Below are positions 48,161 through 59,200 of a stretch of 64,000 bases of DNA, piece after piece (positions within the stretch are counted from its first letter, which is position 1; every line of letters begins with the position of its first letter). The DNA is taken from NCBI GenBank assembly GCA_947034895.1, contig OX344763.1, positions 4,590,501-4,654,500 on the forward strand, written 5' to 3'. The stretch is from Rhytidiadelphus loreus (Eukaryota; Streptophyta; Bryopsida; Hypnales; Hylocomiaceae). The position numbers and the translations under genes were made by a program. Under the pieces are notes generated by a model. That model did not search any database, was not told the origin of the DNA, and saw only the letters and a program-made list of their open reading frames with translations.

Positions 48161-50538
48161 ATGGAAATTCAGGATTCCGTTGCACTTGCTTGCCATGCGG
48201 ACCGAACGCGCCTTCTCGAGGTTTTCCGAGTGGCGATAGCTAAGCCGTTGCCCGCTTCTCAAACCGCGGTAGTGACTATGGTCGACGCCGTGAAGCCTCA
48301 GAAGCAGACAATTCTTGTCCAAGACGAGAATCAGCTTTTGGAGAACGGCTTGCGAACTCTGCTTGAGGAGCTTGTCAGTGCAGCCGTCGAAGACAGCAAG
48401 TCTGTGATGCAGTATGGTCGAGCAGTGGGTAGTGATGACGACGGGAATGGTCTTCTCACGCGACTTCTCGACATTGTTTTGTATCTCTGTGAGAAAGGCA
48501 ACGTCGAAGGGGGGATGATTTTCCAACTACTTGAAGATCTGACGGAGGTTTCCACCATCAAGGACTGCAAGGAAGTTTTTGGATACATAGAAGGAAAGCA
48601 AGAGACTCTTGGAAAGTCGGAGCTTTTTAGCCGGGGGAAGCTTGTTATGTTACGCACTTGCAACCAGCTCCTCCGTCGGTTGTCTAAGACGAATGACGTC
48701 GTCTTCTGTGGGAGGATCCTGATGTTTTTGGCTCATTTTTTCCCGCTTTCTGAGAGGTCAGCTGTGAACATCAAAGGAGTGTTTAACACCTCGAATGAGA
48801 CCAAGTACGAGAAAGAGCCGCCTGGAGATGGGGTTGCTATCGATTTCACCTTCTACAAGACGTTCTGGAGCCTCCAGGAGTACTTTTCTTCTCCCACAAG
48901 CTTGACTCACCCTTCTAAGTGGCAGGCGTTCTCTTCGAATCTTAGCACTGTGCTGGAGGCTTTTGAAGTTCAGCCCTTAGGTGAGGAAGACGAAAGCCTC
49001 AGTCTTGATGGTGACGATGATGATTCCACTTTCAATATCAAGTACCTCACTAGTAGTAATCTTATGAGCTTGGAATTGAAGGACCCTGGGTTTCGTCGGC
49101 ACGTCTTGGTTCAGTGCCTGATTATATTTGATTACCTCAAGACTCCGGGGAAGGCTGAGAAAGATGGGCCACGAGAGGTCATTCGGGAGGAGCTCAAGGT
49201 GCATGAAGACCGTGTGAAGAAGCTGCTGAGAACTACCCCCCCAAAAGGGAAGGAGTTTTTGGCTTCTATTGAGCATATTCTGGAGCGTGATAAAAACTGG
49301 GTCTGGTGGAAACGTGATGGCTGCACTCCATTCGAGCGCTTCGTGCAGGAGAAGAAATCGCCTTCGGAGCCTGCGAGGAGGAAGTCTAGGTGGCGGCTTG
49401 GAAATAGAGAGCTTTCTCGACTTTGGAAGTGGTCAGAGGATAACCCTAACGCTATTACTGATGCCAAAAGAGCCAAAATGCCTCCCTTGGCGGAGTACTT
49501 CAAGCCCCTTGCAGAGGATCTGGATCCCGAAGCAGGCATAGAGGAAGAGTATCATCATAAGAATAACAAGGTCTACTGCTGGAAGGGTCTCAGATTTGCT
49601 GCAAGACAAGATTTGGAGGCCTTGTCCAGATACTCAGATATGAAAATCATGGGTGTCGTTCCTCCAGAGCTTCTCATTCCTGAGGTGCGGAACTCACTTT
49701 ACAAGACTTCGGACAGGTTGAGAGCGAAGGGACTGAAAAAAGAGGAGGAGTACACGCCCAATCGTGCCCAGGTAACATATCGGACTTCTATTACCATCGC
49801 TTATTCTGTCTACAAGATGCCAATGGTTTAGAGGAGGATTAGAACTCCTTAATTATATTCTCAACCGACTAAAGAATCTGATGTAGAAGATTTGCAATCA
49901 ATGAGATTCAAGGTCAGTATTTAAAAAAATTTAGGCAATTAAGTATTTACCTTACCGCCTTGAAGCTCAATAGATACCAGCTTGCGAAGTATCTTTGATA
50001 ACCTTGTCCCTGATTGCCGTTACCTAGTCCGTCTCATGAACATTTGCATCATCTTCTTCGATCTGATCTATCGTATTGAATGACACTGGTGAGAATTCAA
50101 CGAGTTTCCGTGGGCATTGGAAGTTCATAATATCGTAGAGACCTTAGAATCGTCATTGATGAGATTTTTTAGCTGCTCCGTGCTTTTTCCATACTTAAAT
50201 GACCTGGTGTTCAGACCGAGGATGCAACAGGCAATGCACCCACTGGTGTAAGCTTAATGGAGGTGGATTCAACGACACCTGCGCAAGATGCAGAGGAGGC
50301 TACAGCCATAGAAGCAGAAGGACCCGCAGTAGCAGAAGTAGAGCCGGAACCAGAGGCTGAGGCAGAACCAGAACCAGAGCTGGTGGTAGAACGAGCGGAG
50401 GTAGAAGCAAAGCCAGGACTAGTTCAAGCAGAAGAAAAAGTTGATCCTTCTTCTCCCAAAGTAGTTTCCGAACCTCCCCCCAGTACTCCCAAGTCGGAAA
50501 GCAGAAGTGGGAGGAAGCGGCCTCACCCGGACGACTGA
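48161..50538 (+). CDS. THO1/HPR1: THO complex subunit 1 (HPR1)
   Basis: Core subunit of the nuclear THO complex, which couples transcription to mRNP assembly and export as part of TREX. Two exons: 48161-49771 and 50215-50538, split by a 443-bp GT-AG intron after CAG (codon 537) in phase 0; 644 residues. The THOC1 elongation-factor domain fills most of exon 1 (for example FWSLQEYFSSP, KNWVWWKRDGCTPFERF, RLGNRELSRLWKWSEDNPNA and LAEYFKPLAEDLDPEAGIEE). Exon 2 encodes the low-complexity acidic tail with Glu-Pro repeats (EPEPEAEAEPEPE) and a basic end GRKRPHPDD. It is slightly longer than Arabidopsis HPR1 because of the tail. The ATG at 48161 opens the conserved N-terminus. A decayed fragment of the intron/exon 2 junction lies at 54.4 kb. 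Confidence 0.95.
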
Positions 50539-51799
50539 TACTAGAAAGAACTGTAGAGTTGCTGGCTTGATCAGGAACATTCAACTCTTCCTAGGACATG
50601 AAACCAGCAAGCTTAAGTTGTTACAATTGTAAATTGAGACATTTTTAGGAGGGTTGGAAAGTTCTTCCATTCTAGGTTTGCTTACCATGTATCAAAGCAA
50701 AGTTTTGGTTCTTGAGAAATTACCTTCAATTGCTGAAGACACTGAGGCGTGGAAGATTTCGACCCAGTTGAGAAAGGAGTACTGTTTTTTGTGGTCACAC
50801 TATTTGAAATTTTTGATAGCATTTTTCCTGTGCATTGTCCTTAAGTGCTTTTGTTTTGCAATGGGTCTCGGTACTCAGTTGAGGGCTGTATGATTTAAGA
50901 GTATGAATTAAGAATATTTTCATCTCAGACCCCACTTCAAAGCGCAGAGTACTGTTTTTTGAGTGACACTAAACATATATTCTTACAAACATGCAAAAGT
51001 TCATAACAGGAGTCCAATACTCAGCTTTTGGTTTTGAACCAAAAATTGCTCAAAAGCAAATGCAAGTTGTTTTTGAGGAAATATTCGACATCATATTACG
51101 CCTTTGTCAACGGACATAAGTGCTAAACTACTACAAAATCTTCAGACAGCATCTCTCCACTGGATGAATGCACACTCTTCTGGATGGAGACACATGTTTC
51201 CATCCGCACTTTGCATCTTTCATCCCAATCTTCAGATGTAAAGCGCATCACGAATCCAGTAAAGAGGATCACTTGCAGCGTCCTTCCTTCAAAACTGAAA
51301 TAAAAAAACCCTACCTGCGCATCTTCACATACGCTTGACCACTTGCATCGAATCATTGGGTCACAACCTTGCTGAGTTTCTGGGATTCTCTCCCCACAGT
51401 TGGGATTTTTTATTGTCGTCCGTATTTCACCAACTTCTGCCAAATTCGGCTATTATGGGGATGCCCAAGAAATGATTCTTCGTTTCATACCTGCAGAGAT
51501 TGACAGCAGCGTAGAAAACAGAATGTGTGCGCTAGTGTAGAAAACAGAGTCTTGAATTTTTACTCCACTGCAAGTTGATGTACGCCCTGCTGGTGAGGAT
51601 TACGCTGCGTTTTCGACTTCTTGTAATTCAAATTTGTAATTCGATGTTTTCGTTTTACCGGTGTCGTCGTTATGGTACCTAGCACCGCAAGCTGCTAGTG
51701 CACGATGACGCTTCTGTGAGTTGACACTCTTGAAACTTTTTTCCAGGTCGCAGCTACTTTCAGATTGAGACTGCAGTCAGAATTTCAAGAATTTCAAGT
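50539..51799. other. Spacer between THOC1 and the MATE gene
   Basis: Likely THOC1 3' sequence and MATE promoter/leader. The phrase GAGTACTGTTTTTTG occurs twice (about 50777 and 50947), suggesting a small duplication. A reverse-strand frame of 106 codons (51443 to 51123) contains MRFTSEDWDERCKVRMETC but matches nothing I know and is not counted as a gene. Confidence 0.4.
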
Positions 51800-53377
51800 A
51801 TGGGAGACAGCAATGGCGCCTTGCAGGCTCCCCTGTTGCCAGAAGATCCTCCAACCCAACACACGTTTACATTTGCAAATGGCTACACAAGATCCGTGAG
51901 CCGACTTGACGAGAGAATCTCCTGCACTCCCGAGTGGATTTGGGGTGAGATCACGAAGCAACTCTCCATCGCTGGCCCCATGGTGTGCGTGGCGCTTCTT
52001 CAATACTTGGTAATTGTAGTCTCCGTCATGTTCGTGGGCCACTTGGGAGAATTGGAGTTAGCCAGCGCCTCCATCGCCACTTCCTGTGCAGGTGTAACAG
52101 GCACCACTTTGATTCTGGGATTAGCCACTGCACTGGAGACTCTTTGTGGCCAAGCTTATGGGGCGAAGCAGTATCACATGCTGGGGATTTACATGCAACG
52201 CGCTGTTTTTGTGCTCTATCTCGTAGCTTTGCCCATTGCAGTTGTTTGGTGGAACATGGGCTCGGTCTTGCTCTTTCTCGGGCAAGACCCTGAGATTTCA
52301 AAAATGGCAGGTGTGTACGCCAGGTACTTGATTCCCATCATCTTCGCAGTCGCTACGCTGCAACCACTAGTGAAGTTTCTCCAGACACAAAGCCTGGTGC
52401 TCCCCATGGCAATGTTCTCTGTCACCACCTTGGTTCTCCACATACCCCTTTGCTATACCCTAATGTATACCCTAAACTGGGGTTTCCGCGGTGCAGCGAT
52501 TGCAAGCAGTATTTCAAATTGGTTGAACGTGCTCTGGCATGCGTTATACGTCCATTTCTCTTCATCTTGTACGAGAACGTGGACGTCATTCTCAATTGAG
52601 GCTTTCCACGACGTGCCGTCGTTTATCAAGCTCGCTATTCCTTCTGCTTTGATGGTGTGTTTGGAGTATTGGTCGTTTCAAGTCCTGGTGCTTCTCTCAG
52701 GACTGCTTCCCAATCCACAAGTGGAAACTTCCGCATTCTCAATCTGTCTTACAACAACTGCAGTTCTTTACATGATTCCTTTTGGAATCGGAGCTGCAGT
52801 GAGTACGCGCGTGGGGAATGAGCTGGGAGCAGGACGACCCCAATCTGCCAAAGGTGCAGCTATCGTGGCTTTTTCCATTGGAATATTTGAGGGCGTTGTG
52901 ATGGCCACCGGTTTGTACCTGGGGCGAGATATTTGGGGTAAAGCTTATACACATGAGCAGGAAGTGGTTGAGTATGTTGCAAGGAGCATTCCGTTGTTGT
53001 CTATAATGCACGTTATGGACGCCACGCAAGGCGTGTTGTCAGGAGTGGCGAGGGGATGTGGGTGGCAGGCATTGGGGGCTGCTGCTAATCTGGGGGCGTA
53101 CTATCTGGTGGGCTTGCCTGCTGCAATTGTGTTTGCGTTTGTGTATGATTTGAAAGGAAGGGGTCTGTGGATGGGGTTGATCATGGGAGTCACGACGCAA
53201 GCGCTCACACTGGCGGTCATGGCGTTTGTGACCAATTGGCAGCAGCAGGCGGAAGAGGCGTTGATTCGTGTGTATTCTTCTGCTACGGCCACTCTTCCTG
53301 TTGAAGCGAACGAAGCCCAGAAGGATGACATTCCGGCTCTGCATTTGTTCAAGTATGGTGACCTAGTGGATGCGTGA
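51800..53377 (+). CDS. MATE/DTX family efflux transporter
   Basis: A multidrug and toxic compound extrusion transporter, an H+ or Na+ antiporter exporting organic cations, flavonoids or xenobiotics across the plasma or vacuolar membrane. Single exon, 525 residues, the usual length. The cytosolic N-terminus (1-55) is followed by twelve predicted membrane helices in two MatE halves. Family marks: GHLGELELASASIATS (helix 2), ALETLCGQAYGAKQY, FLQTQ(S) after helix 6, the second-half EYWSFQVLVLLSGLLPNP, STRVGNELGAG, and GVARGCGWQALGAAANLGAY. The last ~50 residues are a soluble tail. The start at 51800 precedes the typical APLLPE leader. Absence of introns is notable because many plant MATE genes of this group have several; a retroposed origin is possible but no poly-A tract or duplication was seen. 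Substrate unknown. Confidence 0.95.
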   Translation: MGDSNGALQAPLLPEDPPTQHTFTFANGYTRSVSRLDERISCTPEWIWGEITKQLSIAGPMVCVALLQYLVIVVSVMFVGHLGELELASASIATSCAGVTGTTLILGLATALETLCGQAYGAKQYHMLGIYMQRAVFVLYLVALPIAVVWWNMGSVLLFLGQDPEISKMAGVYARYLIPIIFAVATLQPLVKFLQTQSLVLPMAMFSVTTLVLHIPLCYTLMYTLNWGFRGAAIASSISNWLNVLWHALYVHFSSSCTRTWTSFSIEAFHDVPSFIKLAIPSALMVCLEYWSFQVLVLLSGLLPNPQVETSAFSICLTTTAVLYMIPFGIGAAVSTRVGNELGAGRPQSAKGAAIVAFSIGIFEGVVMATGLYLGRDIWGKAYTHEQEVVEYVARSIPLLSIMHVMDATQGVLSGVARGCGWQALGAAANLGAYYLVGLPAAIVFAFVYDLKGRGLWMGLIMGVTTQALTLAVMAFVTNWQQQAEEALIRVYSSATATLPVEANEAQKDDIPALHLFKYGDLVDA

Positions 53378-54360
53378 TTCAGTTAAAATTGTGGTGGGGA
53401 TGTCGCAAGAACTCTTCATGTTTTTAATGAATAGGAAGTTCGAGAACCATTGTTTGCAGGTGTCGGAGGTGCTATACCTTGCGAACTATGTATTGAAGTG
53501 GAGGTTCAGGGTTCAGTGGATAGATTGGGAGTAGAAGAGCAGAATTGGGCTGGTTTGTACTGTAGAGGAGGAATGTCAACATTGTATATGGTTTCCTTTC
53601 TGCAAGCCCAATGCTTTGAAGACCCTTGATCTCAGGGGGTGCTCTTCGGAGACCCTCGTGAATCACAAATCCTATGAAACAGAGCAATTAGGGTATTATG
53701 TACATTATGTACATTAGGGTCCTCTGCACTTTGGATAGGACTTCATTGCGTTCCATACCCCATAGAACGCGGGGTCGTTTATTCTACTCCTAGTCTGCAC
53801 AATTGTCTGGAGCTTTGGTCGATGGAGGATCATCGTTGTAGACCCTCATTAACGTTTCAGGAAGTGTACACTTGGCGAGCCAGTCTGGCGGACTACCATA
53901 TAAATTTTGGCCAGGTATTCCTTTTTGCCTCTTTTGCTCCATTTGGTTTAAATGTTCTTTGGAGTGAATAGTTTTTAACGGTTAAAATGTATTGACATTT
54001 TAAACAATTAGGCAAGTAGACTTTAGAATATACATCATGTATAAATTCATAACAATTATGTAAAAATATTTTTTCGAGAATAACATTTACAAAGTCTGCA
54101 ATGAATCAATGTTTTATTGAGTATCAAGCAAATATGTGGATTAAATTTGTCCTTCATTGAAATTCTGCCGCACTTGCAACTTGCAAGTGCTTCCCAAGTG
54201 CAATAACATGCTCATAGATTTGGTGGCACCATTTAAAATGTAGATGTTGCTGTAAATGTAGACATTTGTTAAGTGTCAAAATAACAAACAAGGGAGTAAA
54301 ATATGATGATTAACCATTGTAAGTGTAACATGTTTTGAAACCCAACTTTTGTTTGATACT
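53378..54360. other. MATE 3' region and AT-rich spacer
   Basis: A small tandem phrase GTACATTATGTACATTAGGG lies at 53701-53720. No gene supported. Confidence 0.45.
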
Positions 54361-54367
54361 TGTTTGC

Positions 54368-54531
54368 GCGTCTTCTTCGATCTGATTTGTTGCATCAAGT
54401 GACAGAGTCTTGAGCATTGATCACTTTTTTCCACTTCTTTCAATCTCTCATGCCTTAGTGACCTGGTTTTCAGATGTACCAGGCAATGCCCCTTTGAAGT
54501 GTAATGGAGTAGGATACAACGACATCATGGG
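54368..54531 (+). pseudogene. Decayed fragment of the THOC1 intron/exon 2 junction
   Basis: TCTTCTTCGATCTGAT near 54371 matches the THOC1 intron at 50054. After a gap of about 90 bp relative to THOC1, TTAGTGACCTGGTTTTCAG, then CAGGCAATGC and GGATACAACGACA match the splice acceptor and start of exon 2 (50199-50275). The frame is destroyed. Same orientation as THOC1, 4.3 kb downstream, on the far side of the MATE gene. Confidence 0.72.
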
Positions 54532-56294
54532 GAAGGTCCTCTTTCATCTGGCTTGCACCGATTTTTTACCTTGTCGGCATTGAAATTGTCTATTTTTCAT
54601 GTTCTTTTGATATTCTTTGATGCACTGCAAATTATGAGGCAGCTTAGATTCTATTTAGAACTTAGACATTGAAGCTGTTTGAACAGTAATTTATAAATAT
54701 TTGTTCATTATTTTACTAGCAAGACAAGGACATTCGTTTTTTACTCGATGTCCTTGATGTTTAATGAATTTATTGTGGAGCATTTTGTTACTTGTTTGAT
54801 CAGTATCAACGCTTAACCCTCAAAGTGGTTGGAGAGTACTGCAAAACCTTTAGGAGCTACTAGTGCCGACTTAGGTTACTGAAGGCAAGATTGCTTTCGA
54901 TTTGAACGATTACTTTTGTGTCTGCTGGATACACTGCGCTTGTCACCGCAAGCTAGTGACTGCTGTGTTGAATTCATAAGCAGGGAAAACCATTCTCGTT
55001 TACACTAAATATCGCAGATGTCGACAAATTTTTGGTCTATTTGAGAAGGGAAATGTGATTATTTAGCCTGATTTCAACGATTTCTTTGTAACTTGTCATA
55101 AATTGTGCAGAATTCCCCAGAATTAGTAGCCTCAATCAAATCATTGGAGCAAATCATTGGAGAATTCTGGGGAATTCAAGGCTTGTGCTTTTAGGCATTT
55201 AAATGCCTAAAAAAATCATTGCCATTGATGTAGTATGAGCAAGACTCATACAAGGACTTTTGGGTTGCAAGGTCAACTACTTGCAAGCTCAATACCTTAA
55301 GTTAGGTTGTTTGTTTTGTTTGTTATGTTGAGATCTCCAAAACCATGGGTCACCCAGCCACATTCTTAGTACTATGAAAAAGCTTTGTACAATGAGGGGT
55401 GCACAGGTTTTATTTATTCTTAGTACTATGAAAAAGCTCTGTACAATGAGGGGTGCACAGGTTTTATTTCATGGTGTTTGAACCTGCAGTGTGAAAGTTG
55501 TGAATTTTTTAGTTATGCATCCTAAATCATTGCTGTGACTGTGTCAATCGAGAATTCTAAAAGATATGATTCTCACCTGGAATCATTCACTTGCTGGAGA
55601 AAAAGATTGCACAAACTGAGTTCTATCAGAAGAGAAGGAATAGTTGACGATGGTGAGATTTTAAGAGATTGGCACTTCTCTAGGCGGCCCTCAGGAACAC
55701 CAGTCAGAGTTTTCAAAGCTTCGTGCACTTGAATGTCACAATTTTGGCACGTGAAACAATGGGAATGTAACGGACATGAACCAAATATTATTGCAACACC
55801 AGACATTATTCCCAGTGCATCCAACATAAGAAAGCATCATCAATTTTTCTCAGAATTTTGTATAAAATTTCCGTATCGTACAGTCGAAAGTCTACAACCT
55901 TTGATCTCGATCAGGGAAGGTACACCTACCTAATCATCTGCGACTCTCGTTCTCACATTCCACGGTGTCTACAAGAAAACACCAAGAAACCAAGCCTCTA
56001 GCTAGCATCCCCACAACCTTTGCAGTCCTCACAGACAGATCATCACAAAGAGAATGGCGACTGCCCTCTCCTGTACAATTCATTTTCTAGACAATTTCTA
56101 CTCACATGAGGCTTGAGAATTCTCTTCTATCATTGATACAGGCGGTAACAAGAGGAGACAGAAATCAAATCTCTCAAGACTTTAAATCTCTGCCACTGCA
56201 TAATCTCTGCACAAACACAATCGTAGGAAGAACCATTGCAGATGAGAAATGATCGTACCATTGAGGAGATAGAACCACGCATTCAATCATCAGT
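54532..56294. other. Spacer between convergent MATE and CNGC genes, with small repeats
   Basis: Contains an inverted pair GAATTCCCCAGAATT at 55110-55124 and its complement at 55163-55177, a perfect palindrome with half-site TTTTAGGCATTT at 55189-55212, and a 54-bp unit beginning ATTCTTAGTACTATG duplicated at 55362-55415 and 55416-55469 with one mismatch. The last 300-400 bp before 56295 are probably CNGC 3' untranslated sequence. Confidence 0.6.
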
Positions 56295-59200
56295 TTAGAT
56301 GCCTTGTGTGAAATCAGGTTCCGAGGGTTTGGGTATGTTGGAGATTCGTGAAAGCTCAGCAGCGTGCATGCTTCGTAATCGTTGCACAGAGCGCATAGCG
56401 TTCTTAGCAAACCGGCCTGCGAGGATTGTGGCGCCCAAGCTGAGCTTGTCGGTGGACTCGCCTTGCATGGCCAAGTATTGGTCCTCCTCTTTACGACGAA
56501 GCTCAGCCAGGCGGCGGCGTTGGTAACGTCGCCAGGCTGCTTGGATGAAGCAAGCGCCCCAAGTACGCCAATGGTTGGAATAGTACCTGAGAAACACACA
56601 AATCAAAATGTCAAAATGGTATCATGTGTCAAAGATCCTTGACGCCTAAAAGACCCAAGGTCTTAACCTGGTCAATTCGATGCTGTGAAAAATCGATAAT
56701 TCAGATGGGGCCAAATAATATATCATTGAGTACATCGGACAAATGAAAGTCTTGCTACAAAGCCATGAGGCCCACTTTTGGCTTTGCGGTTCTGAAGCAG
56801 GTGAAGTAACTGTACCTAATTGCGATCTATGTATAATTTAACCAAACCCTAAGAATTCTTGCTTAAAATGTACAGCTACTACTATTCATGAGAGGCTCGG
56901 GTCGATTTTGGGTACAACTAGCTTCGGCACTTTAAAAATTCATAGTTTATTCAAACGGAGTCCAAAAAATGCTTACAAGAGAATCTAGAATCCCCCTTTG
57001 GACTCCCAACAAGCTCCAACACAAACTCACACAGATTAATAAAACGAACCATGCTCAAATGCTTTATAGGACAATTTTACGTGTAGAGATCTTATTAATT
57101 ATCAGCAAGAACGAATAATTGCACTCTTCCAAACCAAGACCACCTTCTGAGAAAAGGAAAGTATGAACCCAACAAGCACTGACCTGAACGTGTGTTGCAG
57201 TTGCTTGCTGTGAAGTCTTCTGAACTGACTAGCCACAAACTTCAAGTCGTCCGAGGAGAGAGAAAAGGCTTCCACTTCTTTCACGGCCTTCACGCTGTGA
57301 GTGGAGATGGGCAAATGGCTTTGGGGTTTTGGATCCAGCGCCCAGGTGAGAAGCTCCTCCCCACAGAAGTCTCCGCTGCCCAGAATGGCGGCGTTGAAGA
57401 AGCCCGTGCGCCCTCCGTTGGTGGTCACGCTCTCGAGCTCCCCGCGGATGATGAAGAACATTTCGTTAACGGGGTCGCCTTCGTGGAGAATAAATGTGCC
57501 TTCCGTGCAAAGGGCGGGGCGAAGGCGCTCGCACATGGCGTCCAGGAGACTGTCGTCCATCTGGTCACAGAAAGGGACCTGCAGAAAGACACCAGATAGG
57601 AAGAAGGTTAACAAGGAGCTACAATAAGAGAGGCTCAATCCCTCTATTTGAGGAAGGTCCTACTCAAACTTCCTCACACGTAACTTTTTGTCAATGCAAA
57701 GCCTCTTCCCATTCTTCTCATTTGGTCTAAAGTCAAGGAGCAGCAGCCAAGGAGCAAGGAGCTACGAGAGGTTGTCGCTTATGGAATTGGTTTGATTTTC
57801 AAGTAAGGTCCTACTCAAACTTCCTCACATCCTCACATCCAGCTTTTTCCAATGCAAAGACTCCTCCCCTTTGGTGTAAAGCCAACAAGCAGCTATGCTA
57901 GGAGAGGCTATGTACTTGTGGCATTGGTTTTGCATTTCAAGTAAGGTCCTACTCAAACTTCCTCATGTTCACTGTGAATGTAGCTTTAGACTCCTCCCCT
58001 TTGATCCAGAGCCAATAAGTAGCCTTATAAAGTTTGACAAGCTAATGCTTTTGTGATAAAACAACAAATCGGACCACACAACATAACTAATAGGACTTTC
58101 CTTTTTCTGAGTCTTGCATCTTCTTAATAATATCTTTCTACAAATCCATTATATATCTCGATTTCATCAATCAGTCATAGAGCAAGATTGTTCTTAAAAG
58201 ATGTACACAATACTTTGCATGAATGAGAAACCATTTGCAACAAAACATCACGTAAAAGCATTCTGTTCATGATCCAAAATATGGACTTCAGAGTACCGAG
58301 GAGTTGATAGGTAAAAAGTTGTCAGATAGTAATAGAGACACAGGTAAGGAATCTACAACAGGCAATGAATTGGAAAATCACATTGCAAACAGGTCACAAA
58401 CAGAGACGAATATTAGAAAACTCAACTCGCTTGGGCAACCCCCCCAGTAGAGCTCTCTAAACTCAACCAAAAATTTCAAACCAAAATTCCAAACTGTTTC
58501 AAACTGTTTAGGGTTTAGGGTTTAGGAACACTCACATTGCGAACCAGGCCCAAGCAGAGGTGTCGTTTGATGTCTCTCCGCAGGTCCGAGGGCAGGCTTT
58601 GCACTAGCATTTCTTCGTCGACGCCCTGGGTGGCCACCCACTTGTACTGGTCGTAGCGACGCACACGTTGCACGATATCATGCGGCAAGTTGCGGTGATG
58701 CATCCATTGCTCCGTGTCTCGACGCTTCACTCGCATCTCTTCCAGTCTCACGGTTAGGGATTGCAGGTACGTCTGCAAAATTCCAACATCCAAGAAAAAA
58801 ATGTCAGAAAAAACACCTCTCTCACCGACAACAGGAGCTCAATTGATATCGAGAGTTTTCAAAGCCTGCTGCTGCAAGCTAGCTTGAAAAGCCTAGTAAC
58901 CTCACCACAAGAAAAATTCATGCCAAAAGTCTACGGAACATGTACCGGGACATCCACTTGACTACTCGAAATGTTTGAGGTCAGGCGAAACTACAGATTT
59001 ATTTCGTAAGAAAGGAAGACCGAGATACATTCTATGTATTTCTATCGTTGAAAGAGAAGAACACACACACCTGCATGTTGCCGATCAAGAAGGCAAATAA
59101 GAGCAAGCCGACAATAATAATAATTATGGTGAAGATTATCTCGCCAACGAAGGTACTGACGGACAATGTTTGAGTCAAGGAGCTGCAATACAAGCACTAC

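Noticed and set aside
51123..51443. 106-codon reverse frame between THOC1 and MATE
   Set aside because: No recognisable domain and no partner exons; could be antisense leader sequence.
58500..58528. TTTAGGGTTTAGGGTTTAG telomere-like motif
   Set aside because: Three units inside CNGC intron 6 next to a splice donor; short interstitial telo-box-like sequence, not a telomere.
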